DNA of 64,000 bases from Janibacter sp. HTCC2649 (GCF_000152705.1 NZ_CH672413.1:3565046-3629045); one strand, 5' to 3'; shown: positions 51,600 to 61,223, counted from the first letter of the stretch. Notes: generated by a model from the sequence alone, not told the origin. Program-made: numbers and translations.

Positions 51600-52388
51600 T
51601 CACTGGAGGCCGTGCGCCTCGAGCCACGGTGCCGGGTTGACGGCGCCGCCACCCTCAGGGTGGATCTCCAGGTGGAGGTGCGGGCCGGTGGAGCGACCGG
51701 TGTTGCCGGAGTAGCCGACGATGTCGCCGGGCATGACCTCGGCGCCGACGCGGGTCGCGAACCGGCTCATGTGCGCGTAGAAGGACTCCGTGCCGTCCCA
51801 GTAGCTGATCCGGACGAGGTTGCCCATGTTGCCGTTGGCTCCAACGAAGGTGACCGTGCCGCGGGACATCGCGTGCAGCGGCGTTCCGACGGCCGTACCG
51901 AAGTCGTTGCCCCAGTGCATGCGTCCCCAGCGCATGCCGTAGCCCGACGTGAACGTGGCGCCTGAGATGGGCATGACCCACTTCTTGCCTTCGCGCTCCA
52001 TCTTGGCCTTCGCGGCGGCATCGGCCTTGGCCTTGGCGGCAGCGGCCGCAGCGACGCGAGCCTTGCTGCGAGCCACGCGCTTCTGCTCGGTCACCCGACC
52101 CTGCAGGGCTGCCGTCTGGATCGCGACCTGCTGGCGGCGCGTCGAGAGGTCAGCCTGCTGGGCGACCTCCGTCGCAGCCTGGTCCCGGGCGGTCTGCGCT
52201 TGGGCAGCCGTCAGGTCGAGGGTCAGCGGAGCGGACTCGGCAACTGTGGCACCCGTGGCGGTGACGACCAGCGCCGCAGCAGCGGCAGTGGGCAACACGA
52301 AACCAGGATGAAGGGCGCGGGAGACTCGGGTGGTCGTCGCAGGTTTGCGGTGACGGCCTCGGTGGCGCCCCTGGTAAGGGGAAGTCAA
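51600..52388 (-). CDS. M23-family peptidoglycan endopeptidase (LytM type)
   Basis: Exported murein hydrolase or amidase activator, 262 residues. Basic N-terminus and hydrophobic helix (about 30-52, FVLPTAAAAALVVTATGATV) act as signal peptide or anchor, followed by an Ala/Lys-rich coiled coil (about 58-135) and the M23 domain (about 137-262). Zinc ligands: first His in MHWGNDFGT (H-x3-D) and the HLHLEIHPEG motif (HxH). From memory, in Mycobacterium a similar gene lies between uvrD1 and sucC, as here. TTG 52388 follows GAGG at some distance; the start is moderately certain. Confidence 0.9.
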   Translation of the reverse strand: MTSPYQGRHRGRHRKPATTTRVSRALHPGFVLPTAAAAALVVTATGATVAESAPLTLDLTAAQAQTARDQAATEVAQQADLSTRRQQVAIQTAALQGRVTEQKRVARSKARVAAAAAAKAKADAAAKAKMEREGKKWVMPISGATFTSGYGMRWGRMHWGNDFGTAVGTPLHAMSRGTVTFVGANGNMGNLVRISYWDGTESFYAHMSRFATRVGAEVMPGDIVGYSGNTGRSTGPHLHLEIHPEGGGAVNPAPWLEAHGLQ

Positions 52389-52446
52389 AACAGGGATACC
52401 TCACGTGCAGGGGACACGGGAGGCACCACCGTACCGTGACCTGACC

Positions 52447-52452
52447 GTTATA
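52447..52452 (-). promoter_or_regulatory. AT-rich -10 box upstream of the M23 gene
   Basis: Minus-strand TATAAC stands out in GC-rich surroundings, about 60 bases before the TTG start. No convincing -35 box is visible. Confidence 0.4.
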
Positions 52453-52562
52453 CAAACTCGTTGTCCACATCATTGCTCTGACCTGCAGGGATGCGATTTC
52501 CGCTTCGGCGAGTCGCGCCGGCGTGTCGCCCGGTGGCCACTCGGCAGCCACGTCCCGATCGG

Positions 52563-53516
52563 TCAGCTGAGGCCGTCGGCCGTATGCCGTCCGCTCGCCG
52601 AGCGTCGGCCGTGCTGGCTCGCGAGGTCATCGGCACGACCGCGGTGCGCGATCGGCGTGACGCCCGCGGTGACCGTGCCGCCGTCCTGGTCCAGCTCGGC
52701 CAGTGCGGTGGAGATGCCGTGGACGACGTCGCCCACGATCGGCAGCGAGATGTGCCCGACCCCGTGGAGGCGGATGTTGCGGACGGAGAGATCGGGGTGG
52801 CGCAGTCGGCCGTTGCCCTGCGGGACGACCACGATGTCGGTGTCCGACCAGTAGCAGATGAATCGCGTCGTGCAGCCGGGAGCGGGCTCGTCGAGCTCGT
52901 TGAGGAGGCCGCTGCCCGGGCGCATCTGGGTGCCGAGCCGGCTCGGGAGGGCGTAGGCGCTGTAGGTGCCCTGGTGGGGTGTGCCCAGCGTGACGAGCGT
53001 GTGGACGTGCTCGTCGCCGCCGAGGCGCGTGACGTAGTAGCGGGCGATGAGGCCGCCGAGGCTGTGGCCGACGACGTGGATCTTCTCGTAGCCGGTGTCG
53101 GCGACGATCGACTCGATCTCCTCGCCGAGCTGCGCGGCCGCTGTGCGGATGTCGGCGGTGAGGGAGGAGTAGTTCATCGCGTAGACCGACCCGAACCCGC
53201 GACGCGTGAGTCCGCGACGGAGCAGCGTGAAGATCGAGCGGTTGTCGATGAAGCCGTGCACGAGCAGGATCGGCGTGCCCGAGGCCTCGAGGTGGGAAAT
53301 GATGAGGCCGCGCTGCACGGGCGCCAAGTGCTCGATCCGGTACCCGCGCAGACCATCGGCGCGCTCTTGGAAGATCCCGAGCGGATAGGTCGCGAGGTGC
53401 GTCCCCACCCAGGCCGTCTCGATGGCCATGCCGAAGATGGCTCGCGGGGTGAGGAGCGTCCCGACGCCACGGGCCAGCTGGGCTCCGGACAGCGCCAGCT
53501 GGCGGGCGCGGCCCAT
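52563..53516 (-). CDS. Alpha/beta-hydrolase, triacylglycerol-lipase type
   Basis: A 317-residue lipase/esterase. Nucleophile elbow GHSLGGL (Ser near residue 151), oxyanion region ILLVHGFIDNRS, and catalytic His probably in HGVGHISLP. A hydrophobic segment near the N-terminus (TPRAIFGMAIETAWVGTHLA) could tether it to the membrane. The pattern (GTPHQGTYSAYAL) fits the LipA/EstA-like actinobacterial lipases. ATG 53516 is preferred to GTG 53519. It lies between the M23 gene and sucC; it is not part of that gene order in Mycobacterium, so probably an insertion. Substrate unknown. Confidence 0.87.
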   Translation of the reverse strand: MGRARQLALSGAQLARGVGTLLTPRAIFGMAIETAWVGTHLATYPLGIFQERADGLRGYRIEHLAPVQRGLIISHLEASGTPILLVHGFIDNRSIFTLLRRGLTRRGFGSVYAMNYSSLTADIRTAAAQLGEEIESIVADTGYEKIHVVGHSLGGLIARYYVTRLGGDEHVHTLVTLGTPHQGTYSAYALPSRLGTQMRPGSGLLNELDEPAPGCTTRFICYWSDTDIVVVPQGNGRLRHPDLSVRNIRLHGVGHISLPIVGDVVHGISTALAELDQDGGTVTAGVTPIAHRGRADDLASQHGRRSASGRHTADGLS

Positions 53517-53689
53517 CACGGGCAGACCTTCTCGGCGCTGGCCGAATCGGCCGGGTGCGTCCTCACTGATGCATCCATGGTGGTTTCACCGTATAGCCCC
53601 GCCGTCTGACCGTGCCCGATGTAGTGAGGATCACGCGGCTGGCGTCACCAGATCGAGACCCGTCGGCGGTGCAGCCTTCGCGGCGGGTC

Positions 53690-53695
53690 TAGGCT
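53690..53695 (+). promoter_or_regulatory. -10 box of sucCD
   Basis: TAGGCT predicts a start near 53702 and a leader of about 49 bases containing GAGGA, so sucC is leadered, unlike many neighbours. The rest of the 53517-53750 gap shows no gene. Confidence 0.45.
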
Positions 53696-53750
53696 CGCCC
53701 CGAACGAACCAGCGGTCAGTAGACGACGACGTGAGGACGGGAACGAATCC

Positions 53751-54929
53751 GTGGACCTTTTCGAGTACCAGGCACGCGATGTGTTCGAGAAGCACGGTGT
53801 ACCCGTGCTGGCTGGAGCAGTTGCCACCACCCCTGAGGAGGCCCGTGCGGCCGCCGAGACCATCGGGGCCAAGAGCGGCGGTGTCACCGTCGTCAAGGCT
53901 CAGGTCAAGACCGGTGGACGAGGCAAGGCGGGCGGTGTCAAGGTCGCCAAGACGGTCGACGAGGCGCAGCAGCACGCTGAGGCCATCCTCGGCATGGACA
54001 TCAAGGGCCACACGGTCCACCAGGTGATGATCGCCCAGGGCGCGCAGATCGCCGAGGAGTACTACTTCTCCGTCCTGCTCGACCGCACCAACCGCACCTA
54101 CCTCGCCATGTGCAGCGTCGAGGGCGGCATGGACATCGAGCAGCTCGCCGTCGAGCGCCCCGAGGCCCTCGCCAAGGTCGCGGTCGACCCCAACGTCGGC
54201 ATCGACACGGCCAAGGCGCAGGAGATCGTCGACACGGCCGGCTTCGACGCCGAGACCGGCGCCAAGATCGTGCCCGTCCTCGAGAAGCTGTGGCTCGTCT
54301 ACCGCGACGAGGACGCCACGCTGGTCGAGGTCAACCCGCTCGTCAAGACCACCGACGGCGACATCGTGGCCCTCGACGGCAAGGTCACCCTCGACGAGAA
54401 CGCCGACTTCCGTCAGCCCGACCACCTCGCACTCGAGGACAAGGCCGCTGCCGACCCGCTCGAGGCGGCCGCCAAGGAGAAGAACCTCAACTACGTGAAG
54501 CTCGACGGCAACGTCGGCATCATCGGCAACGGCGCGGGGCTCGTCATGAGCACGCTCGACGTCGTCGCCTACGCCGGCGAGTCGGTCGGTTCCAAGCCCG
54601 CCAACTTCCTCGACATCGGTGGAGGTGCGAGCGCCGAGGTCATGGCCAACGGGCTCGGCATCATCCTCGGCGACGAGCAGGTCAAGGCCGTCTTCGTCAA
54701 CGTCTTCGGTGGCATCACCGCGTGTGACGAGGTCGCCCGCGGCATCGTCGGCGCGCTCGACACGCTCGGTGACGCTGCGACCAAGCCGCTCGTCGTGCGT
54801 CTCGACGGCAACAACGTCGATGAGGGTCGTCGCATCCTCGCGGAGCGCAACCACCCGCTCGTGACCATCGAAGAGACCATGGACGGCGCCGCGGCCAAGG
54901 CCGCCGAGCTCGCCGCCCAGGCCAACTGA
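53751..54929 (+). CDS. sucC: Succinyl-CoA synthetase beta subunit (ADP-forming)
   Basis: TCA-cycle enzyme: succinyl-CoA to succinate with nucleoside triphosphate formation. It has 392 residues with an ATP-grasp domain ([57 protein letters not shown], in part) and a C-terminal CoA-ligase domain ([33 protein letters not shown]). GTG start with GAGGA upstream. sucD follows 22 bases downstream. It contains no GTATGCCG copy and few rare codons, consistent with high expression. Confidence 0.97.
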   Translation: MDLFEYQARDVFEKHGVPVLAGAVATTPEEARAAAETIGAKSGGVTVVKAQVKTGGRGKAGGVKVAKTVDEAQQHAEAILGMDIKGHTVHQVMIAQGAQIAEEYYFSVLLDRTNRTYLAMCSVEGGMDIEQLAVERPEALAKVAVDPNVGIDTAKAQEIVDTAGFDAETGAKIVPVLEKLWLVYRDEDATLVEVNPLVKTTDGDIVALDGKVTLDENADFRQPDHLALEDKAAADPLEAAAKEKNLNYVKLDGNVGIIGNGAGLVMSTLDVVAYAGESVGSKPANFLDIGGGASAEVMANGLGIILGDEQVKAVFVNVFGGITACDEVARGIVGALDTLGDAATKPLVVRLDGNNVDEGRRILAERNHPLVTIEETMDGAAAKAAELAAQAN

Positions 54930-54951
54930 CTTCAGGACAGGAACACACCAC

Positions 54952-55833
54952 ATGGCAATCTTTCTGAACGCAGACAGCAAGGTCATCGTCCAGGGCATGA
55001 CCGGCGCCGTCGGCATGAAGCACACGACGCTGATGCTCGCTGACGGCACCGCCGTCGTCGGTGGCGTCAACCCGAAGAAGGCCGGCACCTCGGTCGACTT
55101 CGACGGCACCGACATCCCGGTCTTCGGCTCGGTCAAGGAGGCCATGGAGGCCACCGGCGCCAACGTCTCCGTCGTCTTCGTCCCCCCGGCCTTCACCAAG
55201 TCCGCCGTGGTCGAGGCCATCGACGCCGAGATCCCCCTCGTCGTGGTCATCACCGAGGGTGTGCCGGTCAAGGACTCCGCCGAGTTCTTCAACTATTCGC
55301 TCGGCAAGGCCACGCGCATCATCGGCCCGAACTGCCCCGGCCTCATCAGCCCCGGCAAGTCCAACGTCGGCATCATCCCCGGCGACATCGCCGGTCCGGG
55401 CCGCATCGGCCTGGTCTCGAAGTCGGGCACCCTGACCTACCAGATGATGTACGAGCTGCGTGAGTTCGGCTTCTCCACCGCCATCGGCATCGGCGGTGAC
55501 CCCATCATCGGCACCACGCACATCGACGCGCTCGAGGCGTTCCAGGCAGATGACGAGACCGACGCGATCGTCATGATCGGCGAGATCGGTGGCGACGCCG
55601 AGGAGCGGGCCGCCGCCTACATCCAGGAGCACGTGACCAAGCCGGTCGTCGGCTACGTCGCGGGCTTCACGGCTCCCGAGGGCAAGACGATGGGCCACGC
55701 CGGCGCCATCGTCTCCGGCTCGTCGGGCACCGCCCAGGCCAAGAAGGAGGCCCTCGAGGCCGCCGGGGTCAAGGTCGGCAAGACGCCGTCCGAGACGGCC
55801 GAGCTCATGCGCGAGATCATGCGCAGCCTCTGA
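54952..55833 (+). CDS. sucD: Succinyl-CoA synthetase alpha subunit
   Basis: Partner of SucC, 293 residues. CoA-binding Rossmann domain ([32 protein letters not shown]) and ligase domain with the phosphorylated His249 in [18 protein letters not shown]. An AGGA ribosome site precedes ATG 54952. Ends at a 20-bp hairpin. Confidence 0.98.
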   Translation: MAIFLNADSKVIVQGMTGAVGMKHTTLMLADGTAVVGGVNPKKAGTSVDFDGTDIPVFGSVKEAMEATGANVSVVFVPPAFTKSAVVEAIDAEIPLVVVITEGVPVKDSAEFFNYSLGKATRIIGPNCPGLISPGKSNVGIIPGDIAGPGRIGLVSKSGTLTYQMMYELREFGFSTAIGIGGDPIIGTTHIDALEAFQADDETDAIVMIGEIGGDAEERAAAYIQEHVTKPVVGYVAGFTAPEGKTMGHAGAIVSGSSGTAQAKKEALEAAGVKVGKTPSETAELMREIMRSL

Positions 55834-55854
55834 ACCCAGCCTGACGCACCACAC

Positions 55855-55901
55855 GCGAGCGGGCGGCATACCGAGAAATCTTCGGTATGCCGCCCGCTCG
55901 C
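55855..55901. terminator. 20-bp hairpin after sucD built on two GTATGCCG motifs
   Basis: GCGAGCGGGCGGCATACCGA (55855-55874) pairs with its complement at 55882-55901 across a seven-base loop. An outer imperfect pairing (CACCACACG with CGTGGTGTGG) extends it. It lies between convergent sucD and the anti-sigma gene. Both arms carry the octamer, as in the 667-721 hairpin. Confidence 0.8.
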
Positions 55902-55920
55902 TTTGCGTGGTGTGGTCGGC

Positions 55921-56700
55921 TCAGTCCCCGGTGACGAAGGCAGTGACCCTGCCGTCGTCAGCGATGACGACGCGCCAGCCGGTGTAGCCCTGCCCTGACG
56001 CCCTCATCGCTGCAGCGTCCTCGCTGGTGAGGATTCCAGAGGTGATGAGCAGGTTCCAATCGGCGTCGCTCTCTGGCAGTGCAGGCCAACGGGCGAGACC
56101 TTCGTCGTAGGACGGGCGGGTCTCGAGAAGAGCCCGGAGCAGGTGATGGCGCTCGTGGTGCTCGGGCAGGGCGAGGGCGTCGGCCACGGCCGCACCGCCG
56201 AAGGAGACCACCGTTGCGTCACGTTCGAAGCGCGCCACGACAGCCCCCTTGCTTTCGCAGCCGGCCTGGCCGTGCAATGCGCGCGCGGTGTCCGCGATCT
56301 TTGACGGGATGCCCGAGGTGTCCGGTGGCCCATACTCCACCGCCAGGCAGGAGAGAATCTCTCCCGGGCTCGGCGTCGGCCGGGCGATCCCCTTGTTCGC
56401 ACCGCTCGGCAGCGGGGCGGGTGTGAGGCTCAGGGTGGGAGGGGTCGCTGGCAGCGGTGGGGGAGAGGCGTCCTCGTGCGCGATGCCGCGGAATCCGAGA
56501 GTCGCGATGATGGTGATGGCTGCGGCGATTCCGGCGGTCAGCCCCAGCATCCGACGGCGGCGGAAGTCGCCCCGGGCGCGTGCACCCTCGGGATCGGTGA
56601 GGGGTGAGGCGTCCACGTCGACGCGCAGTGTGAGCAGGACTCCGCGCAAGAAGTCGTCATCCTCGATGGTCCACCGCTCGGTGGCGTCCAGCTCATGCAT
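55921..56700 (-). CDS. Single-pass membrane protein, probable anti-sigma partner
   Basis: A 259-residue protein encoded with the ECF sigma gene, which it overlaps by eight bases. Layout: acidic cytoplasmic N-terminus (residues 1-48, TERWTIEDDDFLRGVLLTL), one TM helix (about 51-70, MLGLTAGIAAAITIIATLGF), a Pro-rich linker (about 75-110) and an extracytoplasmic domain with two Cys. The position and topology are those of an anti-sigma factor. The zinc motif HxxxCxxC of common anti-sigma factors is absent, so if it binds sigma it does so through a different domain. Specific signal unknown. Confidence 0.75.
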   Translation of the reverse strand: MHELDATERWTIEDDDFLRGVLLTLRVDVDASPLTDPEGARARGDFRRRRMLGLTAGIAAAITIIATLGFRGIAHEDASPPPLPATPPTLSLTPAPLPSGANKGIARPTPSPGEILSCLAVEYGPPDTSGIPSKIADTARALHGQAGCESKGAVVARFERDATVVSFGGAAVADALALPEHHERHHLLRALLETRPSYDEGLARWPALPESDADWNLLITSGILTSEDAAAMRASGQGYTGWRVVIADDGRVTAFVTGD

Positions 56701-57241
56701 GGCCGTTCTCCTTTCTCTGGAGGCTGCTGGGTCGAGCGAGAGCGGCCGAGCTCATCGGCTCGGTGGATCGAAGGAGGTCGGCGAGCTGCGCCCTACCGCG
56801 GTGGAGTCGGGCCTTCACCGTTCCGATGGGCACCTCGAGCTCCTGAGCGATCTGCTCAAGACTTCGGTCGGCGAGATAGTGCAGCGCGACGGTCTCGCGG
56901 AGCACCGGGCTCAGCTGGCGCAACGCCGCGACCACTGCGACGCGGTCATCGCTCGGCGATCCCACCGTCTCGGTCATCCCATGACGGGTGTGTGCCCGGC
57001 CACGCGCCTGTCCGTGCCGCCATTCGGAGATGGCGATCCGCCGAGCCACCGTGCGAACCCACGCGACGGGGTCATCATGCGTGGAGACCCGCTTCCAGTC
57101 GCGCCAAGCCCTGGCGAAAGCCTCCTGGGTGGCCTCCTGCGCGAGCGTCAGGTCACCTGTCGCGGCATACACGAGGTGCACGACGCGGGGCGCGGTGGCT
57201 CGATAGAACACATCAAAGGCGCTGCTGTCTCGATCTCGCAC
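56693..57241 (-). CDS. ECF-type sigma factor
   Basis: Extracytoplasmic-function sigma-70 factor, 182 residues. Region 2 about 10-75 (FDVFYRATAPRVVHLVYAAT; LAQEATQEAFARAWRDW), region 4 about 115-165 (LRQLSPVLRETVALHYLADR; LEQIAQELEVPIGTVKARLH). GTG 57241 is chosen because GGAGGGG lies six bases upstream; a GTG 15 bases further up would place that ribosome site inside the gene. Co-transcribed with the downstream membrane protein. No SnoaL or other C-terminal extension. Target promoters unknown. Confidence 0.9.
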   Translation of the reverse strand: MRDRDSSAFDVFYRATAPRVVHLVYAATGDLTLAQEATQEAFARAWRDWKRVSTHDDPVAWVRTVARRIAISEWRHGQARGRAHTRHGMTETVGSPSDDRVAVVAALRQLSPVLRETVALHYLADRSLEQIAQELEVPIGTVKARLHRGRAQLADLLRSTEPMSSAALARPSSLQRKENGHA

Positions 57242-57393
57242 GGCTCGCCCCTCCACGTAGGCCCTCTACAGCTGATCACTGATTCAGACGCATTGGCGGT
57301 GCAGAAGGTTGCATCGTCAGGGCGAGGTTTTGGTCGGGGGCGTCGGCGTGTGTGCCGCCGGTGGGCTGCCCAAGCGGGGGAGACTGGGAGGCA

Positions 57394-58638
57394 ATGAGTG
57401 TCATGGACATGCTGCGGGGTGTGCGCCCCTCCGACGACGCCGACGGCGAGGGAACGCCGGCCGCGCCGTGGTTGCCCGACCCTGCTCGTGACGTCCTCAT
57501 CGGGGTCGTCACCGGCTTGCTCTCCCTGCTCGTCGTCCTCGTGCCCACGGCGCTCGGGTGGATGCTCGATCCCCGTCCCGGTGCGTCTCTCAGCGAGCCG
57601 CTCGGTGCCGCCGCCTCCCTGTGGTTGCTCGTCCAGGGCGCCCATCTCGGCTCTGGCGCGACCGTCGTCGCCTTCGTCCCGCTCGTGCTCGGGGCGCTTG
57701 CCGTCTGGGGTGCTGCGAGGGGAGCCCTGCGCGCCCTGGACACCGCCGACGTCGAGGGCGAGTTCGTCGCCGATCTGGTGCCTCGTTCGGTGGCCACGGT
57801 TGCTGGCCGCTGGTGGCTCGGGTATGCCGTGGCCATCGGTCTGGCGTCCGCTCTCACCCTCGTGGGGTCGTTGCCCCTGCGGTGGCTGAGTCTGGTCGTG
57901 CCGCTCGTCGTCGTGCCTGTGCTGGCGCTCGCGATCGCTGGCCGACGCCTAGCGCGTGAGGCCGACATCCTCGGACCGCGGTTCGACGCCCTCGTCGCAC
58001 CCGAAGCCGCGCGCCGCGCCTGGGGCCCCGCACTGCGCGGGCTCGCCCTGCTGCTGGGGGTCGCCCTGCTCACCGTGCTCGCTGCGATCGTCCTGAGCTG
58101 GGGCTCGGTCAGCAGCCTGCAGAAGGAGGCCGGTCCGGGCTTCCTCGGTGGCGTGTTGCTCTCCGGGGCCCAGTTCGCCTCGCTGCCCAACCTCGCCCTG
58201 TGGGTCGTGTCGCTCCTCGCCGGCCCGGGATTCTCCGTCGTCGATGGTGCCCACACCTCGCTGACCAGCTCCTCCTCCGGCCTCATGCCCCTCGTGCCGG
58301 TCTTCGGTGCCGTGCCCGAGCCGGGGTCGTACCCGTGGGTGGTTCGCCTGCTCGTGCTCGTGCCGGTGCTCATCGGCGGCTACATCGGGCGGCGTTCGCT
58401 CGTCTCCGTGGCTCGGCTGTCATCCCTGCGGACCAAGGCCTCCGTGGCCGTCGCGGCCTGTGCCATGGTCGCTCTCGCCGTCGGGGTCCTCGATGGGCTC
58501 GGGGGTGGTTCGCTCGGCGCCTACCGACTCTCCGACATGGGTGCCTCCGCACTGTGGATGACCCTGGCCCTGGGACTCGAGCTCATCGTGGGTGCCCTCG
58601 CGGTCGTCGCGTGGGATGCCTGGCGCCTTCGTCGCTGA
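57394..58638 (+). CDS. DUF6350 polytopic membrane protein (PerM-like)
   Basis: A 414-residue membrane protein with about ten TM helices ([65 protein letters not shown], given in part). It lies where mycobacteria have perM between sucD and purN; PerM is linked to cell division and persistence there. Orthology is by position and topology. Start uncertain: ATG 57394 is close to GGGAGG, while ATG 57403 is better spaced from it. The GH84 gene separates it from purN here. Confidence 0.82.
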   Translation: MSVMDMLRGVRPSDDADGEGTPAAPWLPDPARDVLIGVVTGLLSLLVVLVPTALGWMLDPRPGASLSEPLGAAASLWLLVQGAHLGSGATVVAFVPLVLGALAVWGAARGALRALDTADVEGEFVADLVPRSVATVAGRWWLGYAVAIGLASALTLVGSLPLRWLSLVVPLVVVPVLALAIAGRRLAREADILGPRFDALVAPEAARRAWGPALRGLALLLGVALLTVLAAIVLSWGSVSSLQKEAGPGFLGGVLLSGAQFASLPNLALWVVSLLAGPGFSVVDGAHTSLTSSSSGLMPLVPVFGAVPEPGSYPWVVRLLVLVPVLIGGYIGRRSLVSVARLSSLRTKASVAVAACAMVALAVGVLDGLGGGSLGAYRLSDMGASALWMTLALGLELIVGALAVVAWDAWRLRR

Positions 58639-58752
58639 CGCTCGGTCTCCGACCAGCGCGGGCCGTGGCCCTGTCACGTTTCGGGGTGCCTTCGTGGCGT
58701 GCCGTTGTCGCCGCACATGTGTGGTCCAGTCAAAAGTTTGACGCATGAACTA

Positions 58753-58804
58753 TTGACAGCGCTCCACGGGTGGTCGACGATGAGGACCGAGATGGTCTAG
58801 ACCA
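58753..58804 (+). promoter_or_regulatory. Promoter with DasR-type (dre) operator before the GH84 gene
   Basis: TGGTCTAGACCA at 58793-58804 is a perfect 12-base palindrome identical to the core of the DasR responsive element known from Streptomyces (consensus ACTGGTCTAGACCACT). Upstream, TTGACA (58753-58758) with GACGAT 17 bases on (58776-58781) forms a possible promoter, so the operator covers the early transcribed region, just before AGGAGG. DasR is the GntR-type GlcNAc regulator; the downstream GlcNAc-releasing enzyme fits. Confidence 0.8.
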
Positions 58805-58814
58805 ATAGGAGGCA

Positions 58815-61181
58815 ATGGTGCTTTCCCCTCGTAGGACTCTCGCAGCCACAGCCGGGCTTGCCATGGCCGTGACGGGGGCCTTGGCCGCGCTACCCGCGCA
58901 GGCCGCTCCCACGACGCAGCCACTGCCGACGATCTCGCCGACGCCCCAGGCCATGAGCCGGGTTGGCGCCGATGTCGTCCTCCCCGGACGGGTCGAGGTC
59001 GTGGTGGATGCATCGACCGACCCGGCTGCCCGGAGTGCGCTCAAGAAGTCGCTCACCGAGCGCGGAGTGGACCGGATCGTCGAGCGGGCGAGTGCCAGCG
59101 GAACCGCGCCCCTGACGATTCACCTCGGTCCTGCAGTCCGTAGTGACGTCAAGGCATCGTTGGGTTCCACGGGCGCGCCGACCCACGCCGAAGGCTACGG
59201 GCTGAGGGTCGACGCCTCCCGCGGGCCGCTCGGCACGATCGCCCTCGGCGGGTCCGACGCTGCCGGGCAGTTCTATGCCGTGAAGACCCTGGACCAGCTC
59301 TTCGTTCCCAAGGATGACGGTGGCTTCCGCATCTCGGGTGCCTCGATCAAGGACTTTCCGACCATGCCGCTGCGGGGGACCATCGAGGGCTTCTACGGCC
59401 AGCCCTGGACCCAGGCCGAGCGGCTCGACCAGCTCGACTTCTACGGTGACGTCAAGGCCAACACCTACATCTACGCGCCCAAGGATGACCCCTTCCACCG
59501 CGAACGGTGGCGCGATCCGTACCCGGCCGACAAGCTCGCCGAGCTCGCAACGCTCGCCGACAAGGCGACCGCGAACCACGTGAACTTCACCTTCGCTCTC
59601 TCGCCGGGCAACACCGTGTGCTACTCGAGCGAGGCCGACTACGCGGCGCTCACCGGCAAGCTCCAGCAGATGTACGACGTCGGGGTCCGAGCCTTCAACA
59701 TCCCGCTCGATGACATTGACTACGGCCGCTGGCACTGCGACGCCGACCGCGTGAAGTTCGGCTCGCCCGGTGCCGGCACCGCAGGGAAGGCGCAGGCCTA
59801 CTTCCTCGACCGGGTGCAGAAGGAGTTCATCGAGACCCACGAGGGCGCTCGGCCGCTGCAGATGGTTCCGACCGAGTACTACAACACCACCGAGTCGGCC
59901 TACAAGGCCGCGCTGCGCACCATGGACGACGACATCGTCGTGATGTGGACCGGTGAGGGCGTCGTGCCGCAGTCGGTGACCGTCGACCAGGCCCGCAAGG
60001 CTGCGACCGTCTTCGGCGGCTCGACCTTCCTCTGGGACAACTACCCGGTCAACGACTACGGCAACACCGCGGGTCGTTTGCTCCTTGCGCCGTACGACAA
60101 GCGCGAAGCCGGACTTGGTGCCTACCTCGCCGGCATCGTGTCGAACCCCATGAACCAGGCGGCCGCGAGCAAGATCGCGATCTTCGGTTTCGCAGACTTC
60201 AGCTGGAACGACACGGGCTACGACGCCGGTCGCAACTGGACCCAGGCGCTGAAGTACGTCGCCAACGGTGACCAGAACACTGCGGCGGCTCTGCGGGTCT
60301 TCGCCGATCTCAACCACCTCGCACCGAGCTTCGGCACGCCGTGGCAGCCGCAGTCGCCCGAGCTGGCCAAGCGCACTGCTGCGTTCTGGACCCAGTGGGA
60401 GGCTGGCGACAAGGCCGGTGCGATCGCTGCGCTGCGCACCTACGCACAGTCGATCGCGGCAGCGCCAGCAACCATCCGCGGCGGGTCGACCGACCCCGGG
60501 TTCGTCGCCGATGCCAAGCCGTGGCTCGATGCCACGACCTTGTGGGGACAGGCGCTGGTGCAGGTTCTCGATGCCATGAGTGCCCGCCTCGACGGCGACA
60601 AGGCCGCCTCGGACGAGCTCAACGCCGCCTCGAAGGCCACGGCGGCCAAGGCTGCGGCCGTCGTCGTCGACCCACCCGACAACGCGTGGGGCAGGGCACG
60701 GGTCAAGATCGCTGACGGCGTCCTCGACACCTTCGTCTTCAAGGCGGGCTTCACCCTCGACCTGTGGGAGGCCGGGGACGTCGCCAACGTGGCGCCCCGC
60801 GGTGTCGCGACGGCGTCGAGCACGGAGCAGAACCTTGACCGGCTGGCACCGAGGTTCGTCAACGACGGCGACCCCTCGACCCGCTGGGCGTCCGGCTACA
60901 CGGACACCGAGTGGGTCCAGGTGCGCCTCGCCCAGCCCACCGTGGTCCGGGCGGTGACGGTGAGCTGGGAGGCGGCGTGCGCCAACGCCTACGAGATCCA
61001 GACCTCCACCGACGGGACGACCTGGACTCCGCTCAAGCGGGTCGACGACTCCACGTGCGGGCTCGACCTGTTCACGTTCCAGGCCGGTGACCCGGTCCAG
61101 TACGTCCGCGTGCAAGGGATCGACCGCAAGCTCGACTGGGGCTATTCGATCTACGAGCTCGGGGTCTACGCCGCGAGCTGA
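58815..61181 (+). CDS. Secreted GH84 beta-N-acetylglucosaminidase with C-terminal CBM32
   Basis: Extracellular hexosaminidase (788 residues) releasing GlcNAc, from hyaluronan or glycoproteins in GH84 relatives. Signal peptide about 1-31 (ends PAQAAP). An N-terminal GH20b-like alpha/beta domain (about 35-180) precedes the GH84 barrel (about 185-490: LRGTIEGFYGQPWTQAERLD; NTYIYAPKDDPFHRERW; FNIPLDDIDYG with catalytic pair Asp299-Asp300; LWDNYPVNDYGN). Helical domain about 495-650, then a discoidin-like CBM32 (about 655-788: STRWASGYTDTEWVQVRLAQ). ATG follows AGGAGG. Regulation by a dre operator implies GlcNAc control. Not part of the usual perM/purN order, so likely inserted. Confidence 0.94.
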   Translation: MVLSPRRTLAATAGLAMAVTGALAALPAQAAPTTQPLPTISPTPQAMSRVGADVVLPGRVEVVVDASTDPAARSALKKSLTERGVDRIVERASASGTAPLTIHLGPAVRSDVKASLGSTGAPTHAEGYGLRVDASRGPLGTIALGGSDAAGQFYAVKTLDQLFVPKDDGGFRISGASIKDFPTMPLRGTIEGFYGQPWTQAERLDQLDFYGDVKANTYIYAPKDDPFHRERWRDPYPADKLAELATLADKATANHVNFTFALSPGNTVCYSSEADYAALTGKLQQMYDVGVRAFNIPLDDIDYGRWHCDADRVKFGSPGAGTAGKAQAYFLDRVQKEFIETHEGARPLQMVPTEYYNTTESAYKAALRTMDDDIVVMWTGEGVVPQSVTVDQARKAATVFGGSTFLWDNYPVNDYGNTAGRLLLAPYDKREAGLGAYLAGIVSNPMNQAAASKIAIFGFADFSWNDTGYDAGRNWTQALKYVANGDQNTAAALRVFADLNHLAPSFGTPWQPQSPELAKRTAAFWTQWEAGDKAGAIAALRTYAQSIAAAPATIRGGSTDPGFVADAKPWLDATTLWGQALVQVLDAMSARLDGDKAASDELNAASKATAAKAAAVVVDPPDNAWGRARVKIADGVLDTFVFKAGFTLDLWEAGDVANVAPRGVATASSTEQNLDRLAPRFVNDGDPSTRWASGYTDTEWVQVRLAQPTVVRAVTVSWEAACANAYEIQTSTDGTTWTPLKRVDDSTCGLDLFTFQAGDPVQYVRVQGIDRKLDWGYSIYELGVYAAS

Positions 61182-61210
61182 CGCCTGACTGGACGAGGAC
61201 GGCGTGTCGG

Positions 61211-61216
61211 TAGGGT
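61211..61216 (+). promoter_or_regulatory. -10 box of purN
   Basis: TAGGGT at -13 to -8 relative to GTG 61224; no ribosome site, so (near-)leaderless. It selects this GTG over one nine bases upstream. Confidence 0.5.
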
Positions 61217-61223
61217 GCTCGAC

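Noticed and set aside
52389-52480. Possible c-di-AMP (ydaO) riboswitch before the M23 gene
   Set aside because: The leader of about 60 bases is too short and I could not find the conserved ydaO core; only a TATAAC box stands out.
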